Below, in pieces: positions 1-5,748 of a stretch of 6,151 bases of DNA (its first letter is position 1; each line of letters starts with the position of its first letter). The stretch is from NCBI GenBank assembly GCA_031256305.1, contig JAIRQU010000131.1, positions 1 to 6,151 on the forward strand. The letters are read 5' to 3'. The position numbers and the translations under genes were made by a program. Under the pieces are notes generated by a model. It was given only the letters and a program-made list of their open reading frames with translations. It was not told where the DNA came from and searched no databases. The stretch comes from Burkholderiaceae bacterium. GTDB taxonomy: Bacteria; Pseudomonadota; Gammaproteobacteria; Burkholderiales; Burkholderiaceae_C.

Positions 1-659
1 ATGCCTTGAAACGCCTGCACCAGCGCGCAGCCGGCCAGTACCGGGTCGGCCGTGGTGTGCGGCAGCGCCGCATGGCCGCCCCTGCCGCTGATGACGATAT
101 CGAAATCGCTGGTCGAGGCCATGACCGGCCCCGGACCAACGGCGTATTGCCCGGCTTTCAAGCCAGGCCAGTTGTGCATGGCAAAAACCGCATCCATCGG
201 GAACTGTTTGAACAGCCCGTCTTCAATCATCTTGCGCGCGCCGCCGCCGCCTTCTTCGGCGGGTTGAAAGATCAGATATGCCGTGCCATCGAAGTTGCGC
301 TCGCGCGCCAGATACCGCGCCGCCGCCAGCAGCATGGCGGTGTGCCCGTCATGGCCGCAGGCGTGCATCTTGCCGGGGTTCTGGCTGGCGTGTGTGAAGG
401 TATTGAGTTCAGCTATTGGCAGCGCGTCCATGTCCGCGCGCAAGCCTACGGCGCGGGCGCTGTTACCGTTCTTGACAATGCCCACCACGCCGGTGCCGCC
501 CAAACCGCGATGCACGGGAATGCCCCATTCGGTCAGCTTGGCCGCCACCAGATCGGCGGTGCGTTCTTCCTTGAAGCACAGTTCAGGATGCGCATGAAGA
601 TCGTGCCGGATGGCCTGCATCTCACCGGCATAGGCGCGCAAAGAATCTATCAGTTTCAT
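1..659 (-). CDS. M20D-family amidohydrolase (hippurate hydrolase / N-acyl-amino-acid amidohydrolase type), N-terminal part
   Basis: Metal-dependent cytoplasmic hydrolase of peptidase family M20, subfamily D, which removes acyl groups from N-acyl amino acids such as hippurate. I translated 219 residues by hand; the frame stays open to the window edge, so the C-terminal part (family members are about 390-400 residues) lies outside. The N-terminus reads MKLIDSLRAYAGEMQAIRHD, then LHAHPEL, the usual start of this family, which supports the ATG at 659. The metal-site motif HACGHDGH covers residues 99-106 (Cys101 and His103 as ligands). QPAEEGGGG holds the catalytic/metal glutamates at 135-136. MHNWP gives His162. 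GRGGHAALPH at 192-201 starts the dimerisation domain. No strong Shine-Dalgarno precedes the start; only a weak GGAC is visible about 14 bases upstream. The gene is divergent from the DUF3311-symporter pair. The substrate cannot be told from sequence; an acyl-amino acid or a peptide is possible. Confidence 0.93.
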   Translation of the reverse strand, partial: MKLIDSLRAYAGEMQAIRHDLHAHPELCFKEERTADLVAAKLTEWGIPVHRGLGGTGVVGIVKNGNSARAVGLRADMDALPIAELNTFTHASQNPGKMHACGHDGHTAMLLAAARYLARERNFDGTAYLIFQPAEEGGGGARKMIEDGLFKQFPMDAVFAMHNWPGLKAGQYAVGPGPVMASTSDFDIVISGRGGHAALPHTTADPVLAGCALVQAFQG

Positions 660-711
660 TGATATAAGTTTAGTCCAGTTTGGCTTTGTTTGTGTTTTTA
701 ACTCGGTAATC

Positions 712-731
712 TTGCCCTGGAGCAGGGGCAA
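712..731. promoter_or_regulatory. Inverted repeat TTGCCC-N8-GGGCAA, possible operator or hairpin
   Basis: TTGCCC at 712-717 is the exact reverse complement of GGGCAA at 726-731. The arms can grow inward to TTGCCCTG and CAGGGGCAA if one G is bulged, leaving a GAG loop. It lies about midway between the divergent genes and has no T-run after it on either strand, so it is unlikely to be a terminator. A binding site for a transcription regulator is the simplest reading, but no regulator is identified. Confidence 0.4.
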
Positions 732-745
732 TCGCCCTGTGCGAT
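731..745. promoter_or_regulatory. Inverted repeat ATCGC-N5-GCGAT, possible operator
   Basis: A perfect 5-bp inverted repeat with a 5-bp centre (CCTGT), sharing one base with the preceding inverted repeat. It is followed by a looser one, GCGCC at 746-750 and GGCGC at 765-769. Three dyads in under 60 bp suggest a regulated promoter region, though repeats this short also arise by chance in GC-rich DNA. Confidence 0.3.
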
Positions 746-789
746 GCGCCGTATATGACGGTGTGGCGCGAATGAGAGCGGGATTCGCC

Positions 790-818
790 TTAATTTTTCG
801 ACAGACTGAATCTAGAAT
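790..818 (+). promoter_or_regulatory. Candidate promoter for the DUF3311-symporter unit
   Basis: TAGAAT at 813-818 matches the sigma-70 -10 consensus at five of six bases. The best-spaced -35 candidate, TTAATT at 790-795 with a 17-bp spacer, is poor. A nearer -35-like TCGACA at 798-803 is too close to pair with it. Transcription starting near 825 would give a short leader of about 20 bases that still includes the ribosome binding site at 834-840. Confidence 0.35.
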
Positions 819-833
819 AGGCACGGTTTTTCC

Positions 834-840
834 AGGGAGA
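834..840 (+). promoter_or_regulatory. Ribosome binding site of the DUF3311 gene
   Basis: AGGGAGA lies six bases before the ATG at 847. It decides the start: the frame is open further upstream to a TTG at 712, but that stretch has no such site and does not resemble the family. Confidence 0.75.
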
Positions 841-846
841 GTTTTC

Positions 847-1071
847 ATGTACCGCTTGCTCGCCGCCCTGCCCTTTATCGGCATCTTGCTGGGCATTGTA
901 TTTGTCAACCGGGTCGAACCGATTGTGTTGGGTATGCCTTTCGCGCTGGCCTGGATCGTGTTGTGGGTCGTGTTGACCTCGGTCATCATGGCCATCATTT
1001 ACTGGCTGGATCCGTCCAACCGCCACTCCGGCAAGACGCCGGACCAAGCCACTCGCGGAGCGCAGTCATGA
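847..1071 (+). CDS. DUF3311 small membrane protein, probable symporter partner
   Basis: A 74-residue inner-membrane protein of the DUF3311 type. Two hydrophobic helices are visible, at about residues 4-20 and 27-52, joined by a short loop with the conserved-looking string N21-R-V-E-P25 and G29-M-P-F, then Trp36. The C-terminal tail after D55-P56 is polar and lysine/arginine-containing. The start is fixed by the ribosome binding site at 834-840 and by the membrane helix beginning at once after MYR. Its stop codon overlaps the symporter start as ATGA (1068-1071), so the two are almost certainly translationally coupled. Small two-helix proteins sit in the same way beside other sodium:solute symporters (YjcH/DUF485 with ActP, YhdT/DUF997 with PanF). 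A role as accessory subunit or assembly factor of the symporter is my inference; no biochemical function is known to me. Confidence 0.85.
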   Translation: MYRLLAALPFIGILLGIVFVNRVEPIVLGMPFALAWIVLWVVLTSVIMAIIYWLDPSNRHSGKTPDQATRGAQS

Positions 1072-2540
1072 CCAGTACCTTCATCATCATCACACTGGTC
1101 ACCTTGTTGGCGCTGTGGCTGGGTATGCAGGCGCGCCGCGGCCATGACATGAACCTGGAGCAGTGGGCGGTCGGCGGACGCAGCTTCGGCACGATCTTCG
1201 TGTTTCTGCTGATGGCCGGCGAGGTCTATACCACCTTCACGTTTCTGGGCGGCAGCGGCTGGGCCTACGGCAAAGGCGCGCCAGCTTATTACATTCTGGC
1301 GTACACGACGGTCGCGTTCATCCTTTCCTATTGGCTGCTGCCGCCGATCTGGCGCGCCGCCAAGGCCAACCGGCTGGTCTCGCAGTCGCATTTTTTCTCG
1401 CACAAGTACCAAAGCCCCGCGCTGGGCGCGGTGGTGGCGCTGGTGGGCGTGGTGGCGCTGGTGCCGTATCTGGTGCTGCAACTCAAGGGGCTGGGCATCA
1501 TCGTGTCGGCGGCCTCGCAGGGCGCCATTCCATCGACGGCGGCGGTGTGGATCGGCGCGGTCGTGGTCACGGCCTATGTCATCGCCTCTGGCGTGCGGGG
1601 CTGCGCGTGGAATTCGGCGCTCAAGGACGCACTGGTGCTGTGCGTGGTGCTTTTTCTGGGCATTTACTTGCCGATCCACTATTACGGCGGCCTGGGCGCG
1701 ATGTTCCGCACCATCGATGCGGCCCGGCCGGGCTTTCTCACCTTTGCGGCCAAGGGCCAGGGGCTGGTGTGGTTCCAATCGACCGTGCTGCTCACGGGGC
1801 TGGGCTTTTTCATGTGGCCGCACATCTTTGCCTCAGCCCTCACCGCCAAGAACGACCGGGTCTTTCGCCGCAACGCGATGGTGCAGCCGCTGTATCAGTT
1901 GATCCTGCTGTTCGTGCTGTTCGTCGGCTTCGCGGCGGTGCTCAAGGTGCCCGGCCTCAAGGGCGCGGACATTGACATGGCGCTGTTCAAGTTGTCGCAG
2001 CAAACTTTCAGCCCGTGGGTCATTGGAGTGATCGGCGCGGCGGGCGTGCTCACGGCGCTGGTGCCCGGCTCAATGATTCTGACCACGGCTTCGACGCTGC
2101 TGGCCAACGACCTGTATCGCGGCGCGTTCAATCGCAATGCGCCGGATGAAAAGGTCGCCAATCTGGCGCGCTGGCTAACTCCGGTGGTGGCGCTGGTGGC
2201 GGTGTTCTTCACGCTGCGCGGCGGCGACACCATCGTGGCGTTGCTGTTGATGGGCTACAGCTTCGTCACGCAACTGTTTCCGGCGCTGGTGTGCAGCCTG
2301 TGGCGCAATAACCGCGCAACCAAGTGGGGTGCGATGAGCGGCATCGTGGTCGGCGTGGCGGTGGTGGCGTGGACGACGATCACCAAAGCCAGCGTCGGGC
2401 AGTTATTCCCGTTTCTGCCCGATGCGCTCAAGGACATGAATATCGGCTTTCTGGCCCTCATCCTCAACGCCATCGTGCTGACCGTGGTCAGCGCCGTGAC
2501 GCAAGGCAGCCGGGTGCGGATGGAAGATAGCCGCGCCTAA
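1068..2540 (+). CDS. Sodium:solute symporter (SSS family), MctP-like monocarboxylate permease
   Basis: A 490-residue polytopic inner-membrane transporter of the SSS (SLC5-like) family, which couples substrate uptake to sodium. The length and the run of about 12-13 hydrophobic segments fit the family. Segments are clear at about residues 3-20, 40-60, 72-92 and 118-138, and continue to the C-terminus. Family-like motifs are EQWAVGGRSFG at 31-41, before the second helix, and the stretch GEVYTTFTFLGGSGWAYGKG at 51-70. That stretch and VPYLVLQLKGLGIIV, starting at 132, resemble what I remember of MctP-type monocarboxylate (lactate/pyruvate) permeases. The ATG at 1068 is chosen because it overlaps the DUF3311 stop codon and because the hydrophobic N-terminus starts there; an open frame extends upstream but is a shadow of the DUF3311 gene. 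The family assignment is firm. The substrate is an inference; acetate, pyruvate, lactate or another small carboxylate are all possible. Confidence 0.9.
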   Translation: MTSTFIIITLVTLLALWLGMQARRGHDMNLEQWAVGGRSFGTIFVFLLMAGEVYTTFTFLGGSGWAYGKGAPAYYILAYTTVAFILSYWLLPPIWRAAKANRLVSQSHFFSHKYQSPALGAVVALVGVVALVPYLVLQLKGLGIIVSAASQGAIPSTAAVWIGAVVVTAYVIASGVRGCAWNSALKDALVLCVVLFLGIYLPIHYYGGLGAMFRTIDAARPGFLTFAAKGQGLVWFQSTVLLTGLGFFMWPHIFASALTAKNDRVFRRNAMVQPLYQLILLFVLFVGFAAVLKVPGLKGADIDMALFKLSQQTFSPWVIGVIGAAGVLTALVPGSMILTTASTLLANDLYRGAFNRNAPDEKVANLARWLTPVVALVAVFFTLRGGDTIVALLLMGYSFVTQLFPALVCSLWRNNRATKWGAMSGIVVGVAVVAWTTITKASVGQLFPFLPDALKDMNIGFLALILNAIVLTVVSAVTQGSRVRMEDSRA

Positions 2541-2570
2541 CGCCAAATTCCAGCGCTTTTCAGCGACGTC
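2541..2570. other. 30-bp gap between convergent symporter and lpdA genes
   Basis: The symporter stop (TAA, 2538-2540) and the lpdA stop (TAG on the minus strand, 2571-2573) face each other across 30 bp. The only fold is a 4-bp stem, CGCT at 2554-2557 and AGCG at 2562-2565, whose loop reads GAAA on the minus strand. No T-run follows it on either strand, so it is not a convincing intrinsic terminator. Confidence 0.5.
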
Positions 2571-4034
2571 CTACCGCCGCGCGGGCGGCAAGTCGGTGCA
2601 ACTGCCGTGCGCGGCCTCGGCGGCCAGGCCGATGCTTTCGCCCAGCGTGGGGTGCGGGTGGATGGTGCCACCGATGTCGATGGCGTCCGCGCCCATTTCG
2701 ATGGCCAGCGCCACCTCGCCGATCAGGTCGCCTGCGTGGGTGCCAACGATGCCGCCGCCGACGATGCGGCCCGTGGACTGCTCGAACAGCAGCTTGGTAA
2801 AGCCCTCGTCGCGCCCGTTGGCAATGGCACGGCCCGATGCAGCCCACGGAAACAGCCCTTTTTTGACCGCGATGCTCTGTGCCTTGGCCTGCTCTTCGGT
2901 CAGGCCGGCCCAGGCCACTTCCGGGTCGGTATAGGCCACGCTGGGGATCACGCGCGCGTCAAACGCGGCGCGGGCCAGTTTTTCGTCATCCTTCAATTCG
3001 CCCGCGATGACCTCGGCGGCCACATGTCCTTCATGCACCGCCTTGTGCGCCAGCATGGGCTGGCCCACAATGTCGCCGATGGCAAAAATATGCGGCACAT
3101 TGGTGCGCATCTGCGCATCGACCGCGATGAAGCCGCGCGCGTCCACCGCCACGCCCGCCGCCTGCGCGCCGATGCGCTGGCCGTTGGGGCTGCGGCCCAC
3201 GGCTTGCAGCACCAGGTCGTAGGTACGCGGCGGCGGCGCGCCCTCGCCTTCAAAGCTCACTTCAATGCCCGCATCCGTGGCGCGCGCGGCCACGGTCTTG
3301 GTCTTGAGCATGATGCGGTCAAAGCGCGGGGCATTGATTTTTTGCCAGACGCGCACCAGGTCGCGGTCAGCGCCGGGCATCAGACCATCGAGCATTTCCA
3401 CCACATCCAGCCGCGCGCCCAGCGTGGAATAGACCGTGCCCATTTCCAGTCCGATGATGCCCCCGCCCAGGATCAACATACGCTCCGGCGCATGGGCTAG
3501 CGCCAGCGCGCCAGTGGAATCGACGATGCGCGGGTCTTGTGGCAAAAACGGCAGATGCACCGGCTGGCTGCCCGCGGCGATGATGGCGCGCGCAAATTGC
3601 ACGGTTTTGATGCCGCCGTTCTTGCCCTGGCCCGGCCCGGCCGTTTCCTCGACCTGAATCTGGTTGAGGCCGACGAAAGTTCCCATCCCGCGCAGCAACG
3701 TGACTTTGCGCATCTTGGCCATCGCCGCCAGACCGCCGGTGAGCTTGGCCACTACCTTGTCCTTGTGCGCGCGCAGTTTGTCCCGGTCGATTTGGGGCGC
3801 GCCGAAATCGACGCCCAGAGCCGCCAGATGGCGCGCCTGGTCAATGACGCTCGCCACGTGCAGCAAGGCTTTGGACGGAATGCAGCCGACGTTCAGGCAG
3901 ACGCCGCCCAGCGTGGCGTAGCGTTCCACCAAGGCCACAGACAGGCCCAGGTCGGCGGCGCGGAAAGCGGCGCTGTAGCCGCCCGGCCCGCCGCCGAGCA
4001 CCAGCACATCGAAGGTCAGATCGTTTTGACTCAT
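2571..4034 (-). CDS. lpdA: Dihydrolipoyl dehydrogenase, E3 of the pyruvate dehydrogenase complex
   Basis: A 487-residue cytoplasmic flavoprotein that reoxidises dihydrolipoyl groups on AceF with NAD+, using FAD and a redox disulfide. FAD-binding GGGPGG is at residues 14-19, with Glu37 at the end of the second strand. The redox pair is Cys46 and Cys51 in GGVCLNVGCIPSK. The NAD-binding motif GGGIIGLEMG is at 190-199. The second FAD contact FAIGDI lies further on. The C-terminal interface motif HPHPTLGES supplies the catalytic His461 and Glu466, five residues apart as in E. coli Lpd. The ending GSCTDLPPARR also resembles the E. coli type. There is no N-terminal lipoyl domain; some betaproteobacterial PDH-operon E3 proteins carry one and are over 100 residues longer. 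The gene starts 11 bp after aceF, with GGGGA six bases before the ATG, and is the last gene of the operon on this side. Confidence 0.96.
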   Translation of the reverse strand: MSQNDLTFDVLVLGGGPGGYSAAFRAADLGLSVALVERYATLGGVCLNVGCIPSKALLHVASVIDQARHLAALGVDFGAPQIDRDKLRAHKDKVVAKLTGGLAAMAKMRKVTLLRGMGTFVGLNQIQVEETAGPGQGKNGGIKTVQFARAIIAAGSQPVHLPFLPQDPRIVDSTGALALAHAPERMLILGGGIIGLEMGTVYSTLGARLDVVEMLDGLMPGADRDLVRVWQKINAPRFDRIMLKTKTVAARATDAGIEVSFEGEGAPPPRTYDLVLQAVGRSPNGQRIGAQAAGVAVDARGFIAVDAQMRTNVPHIFAIGDIVGQPMLAHKAVHEGHVAAEVIAGELKDDEKLARAAFDARVIPSVAYTDPEVAWAGLTEEQAKAQSIAVKKGLFPWAASGRAIANGRDEGFTKLLFEQSTGRIVGGGIVGTHAGDLIGEVALAIEMGADAIDIGGTIHPHPTLGESIGLAAEAAHGSCTDLPPARR

Positions 4035-4040
4035 GGCATG

Positions 4041-4045
4041 TCCCC
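4041..4045 (-). promoter_or_regulatory. Ribosome binding site of lpdA
   Basis: GGGGA on the minus strand (AAGGGGA if the aceF stop codon is included) lies six bases before the ATG at 4034. Another ATG at 4039-4037 is out of frame and too close to this site, so 4034 is the start. Confidence 0.7.
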
Positions 4046-5737
4046 TTACAGCACGATACGGCGCAAATCAGCCAGCAGCGCCGTCAGATACGCATTGAAA
4101 CGCGCCGCAGCAGCGCCGTCGATCACGCGGTGGTCATACGACAGCGACAGCGGCAGCGTCAGGCGCGGCGCGAATGCCTTACCGTCCCACACCGGCTTGA
4201 GGCAGGCGCGCGACAGGCCCAGAATCGCTACTTCCGGCGCGTTGATGATGGGCGTGAAATGCGTGCCGCCGATGCCGCCGAGCGACGAGATCGAAAAGCA
4301 TCCGCCCTGCATGTCCGCCACGGCCAGCTTGCCCTCGCGCGCCTTTTTGGCCAGTTCCGCGCTTTCCTGCGCGATTTGCAGCACGCCCTTGCGGTCGGCA
4401 TCCTTGAGCACCGGCACCATCAGACCATTGGGGGTATCGGCGGCAAAACCGATGTGGTAATAGCGCTTGAGCACCAGCTTGTCGCCATCCAGCGAAGCGT
4501 TGAATTCGGGAAATTTTTTAAGCGCCGCCACCACCGCTTTGATGACGAAAGCCAGCATCGTGACCTTGATGCCGCTCTTTTCGTTTTCCTTGTTCAGCCG
4601 CGCGCGCAGGGTTTCCAGATCGGTAATGTCGGCCTCGTCGTTGTTGGTGACATGCGGAATCATCACCCAGTTGCGGTGCAGGTTGGCACCGGAAATTTTC
4701 TGGATGCGCGACAACGGCTGCGGCGCGATGGGGCCGAACTTGGCAAAGTCAATCTGTGGCCACTGCAGCAGGCCCGGCAACGCGCCGCCCGCCCCCTGTT
4801 GAACCTGCGCCTGCGTTTGCTGCAGGCCGGCCATCACGGCGCGGGTAAAGGCTTGCACATCGGCTTGCGTGATGCGGCCCTTGGCGGCGCTGCCCTTGAC
4901 CTCAGCCAGCGGCACGCCCAATTCGCGCGCGAACTTGCGCACCGATGGCGAGGCATAGGGCAAACCAGCCGGCGCCGCGCCGGGCTGATGCAGCGACGCG
5001 ACTTGAAGCACTGCTTGCGCGGCGGCCGGTACGGGCTGGGCCGGCGGCTGAACCGGCGCGGCGCTCTTTTCGCTGCCGCCCGCTTCCGCTGGCACAGTAG
5101 CTGGTGCAGAGACGGCAGAAGCCAGCGCGGCGCCAGCGCTTTGCACAATAACCAGCAAATCGCCCTGGTTGACCTTGTCGCCGAGCTTGACTTTCAATTC
5201 CTGGATGACACCTGCCGCGTCCGAGGGGATTTCCATCGACGCCTTGTCACTTTCCACCGTGATGAGGGATTGTTCCAGCTTGACCGTGTCGCCCGGTTGG
5301 ACGAACACCTCGATCACCCCCACGTCGTGAAAATCGCCGATGTCGGGCACGCGCACTTCCACCAGACGCGGCTGGCTGGACGGCTGAGGCGATGGCAACT
5401 GCGCCGCAGCCGAAATGGGGATTGGCGCCACCGGCGCGGCCTGCCCGCCATCAGCGGACGCGGAACGTTGCGCTGGCGCAGCGCCGGCATCCGCTTCGGC
5501 CGCCATCTCCAGCGACAAAATCACCGCGCCTTGGCTGACCTTGTCGCCGAGCTGGACTTTGAGTTCCTTGACCACGCCCGCCGCGCTCGACGGAATTTCC
5601 ATCGACGCCTTGTCCGATTCGACCGTAATCAGCGATTGCTCGGCCTTGATTGCGTCGCCGGGCTTGACCAGGATTTCGATGACGCCCACGTCCTTGAAGT
5701 CGCCGATGTCCGGCACCTTGACATCCACCGTGCTCAT
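4046..5737 (-). CDS. aceF: Dihydrolipoyllysine acetyltransferase, E2 of the pyruvate dehydrogenase complex
   Basis: A 563-residue core protein of the pyruvate dehydrogenase complex; it transfers the acetyl group from AceE to coenzyme A on swinging lipoyl arms. Domains in order: lipoyl domain 1 (about 1-78, lipoyl Lys43 in ESDKASME); an Ala/Pro/Gln-rich linker (79-124); lipoyl domain 2 (about 125-199, Lys165); a second Ala/Pro-rich linker (200-258); the peripheral subunit-binding domain (about 260-297, ASPSVRKFARELGV through GRITQADV), which holds E1 and/or E3; a Gln/Gly-rich linker; and the catalytic domain (about 330-563). The active-site motif DHRVIDG gives His536 and Asp540, close to the C-terminus as expected. 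E. coli AceF has three lipoyl domains; two here is a common variant. The start is supported by AGGAG six bases upstream, and the gene begins 11 bp after the aceE stop codon. Confidence 0.97.
   Translation of the reverse strand: MSTVDVKVPDIGDFKDVGVIEILVKPGDAIKAEQSLITVESDKASMEIPSSAAGVVKELKVQLGDKVSQGAVILSLEMAAEADAGAAPAQRSASADGGQAAPVAPIPISAAAQLPSPQPSSQPRLVEVRVPDIGDFHDVGVIEVFVQPGDTVKLEQSLITVESDKASMEIPSDAAGVIQELKVKLGDKVNQGDLLVIVQSAGAALASAVSAPATVPAEAGGSEKSAAPVQPPAQPVPAAAQAVLQVASLHQPGAAPAGLPYASPSVRKFARELGVPLAEVKGSAAKGRITQADVQAFTRAVMAGLQQTQAQVQQGAGGALPGLLQWPQIDFAKFGPIAPQPLSRIQKISGANLHRNWVMIPHVTNNDEADITDLETLRARLNKENEKSGIKVTMLAFVIKAVVAALKKFPEFNASLDGDKLVLKRYYHIGFAADTPNGLMVPVLKDADRKGVLQIAQESAELAKKAREGKLAVADMQGGCFSISSLGGIGGTHFTPIINAPEVAILGLSRACLKPVWDGKAFAPRLTLPLSLSYDHRVIDGAAAARFNAYLTALLADLRRIVL
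5141..5365 (-). repeat. aceF lipoyl domain 2 coding repeat
   Basis: This codes for residues 125-199 of AceF and is a diverged in-frame copy of lipoyl domain 1. The two share an identical 18-residue run around the lipoyl lysine (residues 155-172 here, 33-50 in copy 1), and an identical 20-bp DNA stretch (5229-5248 here, 5595-5614 in copy 1), set exactly 366 bp apart. Codons on either side of that 20-mer differ between copies at synonymous sites. Confidence 0.85.
5504..5737 (-). repeat. aceF lipoyl domain 1 coding repeat
   Basis: This codes for residues 1-78 of AceF, the first copy of the tandem lipoyl domains. It opens with VDVKVPDIGDFKDVGVIEI, against VEVRVPDIGDFHDVGVIEV in copy 2, and carries the predicted lipoylation site Lys43. 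Confidence 0.85.
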
Positions 5738-5742
5738 GTCTG

Positions 5743-5748
5743 TCTCCT
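5743..5748 (-). promoter_or_regulatory. Ribosome binding site of aceF
   Basis: AGGAGA on the minus strand follows directly on the aceE stop codon (TAA, 5749-5751), and its AGGAG core ends six bases before the aceF ATG. This arrangement favours coupled translation of the two genes. Confidence 0.8.

Larger units (their letters stand above)
660..846. promoter_or_regulatory. Divergent intergenic control region
   Basis: This 187-bp gap separates the M20D amidohydrolase (leftward) from the DUF3311-symporter pair (rightward), so it must hold promoters for at least one and probably both. The part next to the amidohydrolase, about 660-710, is rich in A and T compared with the coding sequence around it. 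The centre holds two adjoining inverted repeats, and the right part holds a candidate -10 element and the ribosome binding site of the DUF3311 gene. I saw no convincing promoter for the leftward gene, and no small ORF that looks real. Confidence 0.7.

Noticed and set aside
6..662. A 218-codon open frame on the plus strand at the left edge
   Set aside because: The opposite strand codes for the M20D amidohydrolase with all its metal-site motifs; this frame is its shadow.
712..731. Inverted repeat TTGCCC/GGGCAA as an intrinsic terminator
   Set aside because: It follows no gene end and is not followed by a T-run in either direction; an operator or leader fold is more likely.
712..846. Upstream extension of the DUF3311 gene to a TTG at 712
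   Set aside because: The extra 45 residues are not membrane-like, would overlap the inverted repeats and candidate promoter, and lack a ribosome binding site. The ATG at 847 has AGGGAGA six bases upstream.
999..1823. A 274-codon open frame on the minus strand, opposite the symporter
   Set aside because: The translation is an Arg/His/Gln-rich shadow of the hydrophobic symporter gene, with no ribosome binding site or domain.
2554..2565. Hairpin CGCT-TTTC-AGCG as a terminator for lpdA or the symporter
   Set aside because: The stem is only 4 bp and no T-run follows on either strand.
2607..3500. A 297-codon open frame on the plus strand, opposite lpdA
   Set aside because: It lies entirely inside the conserved lpdA gene in antisense and has no family resemblance.
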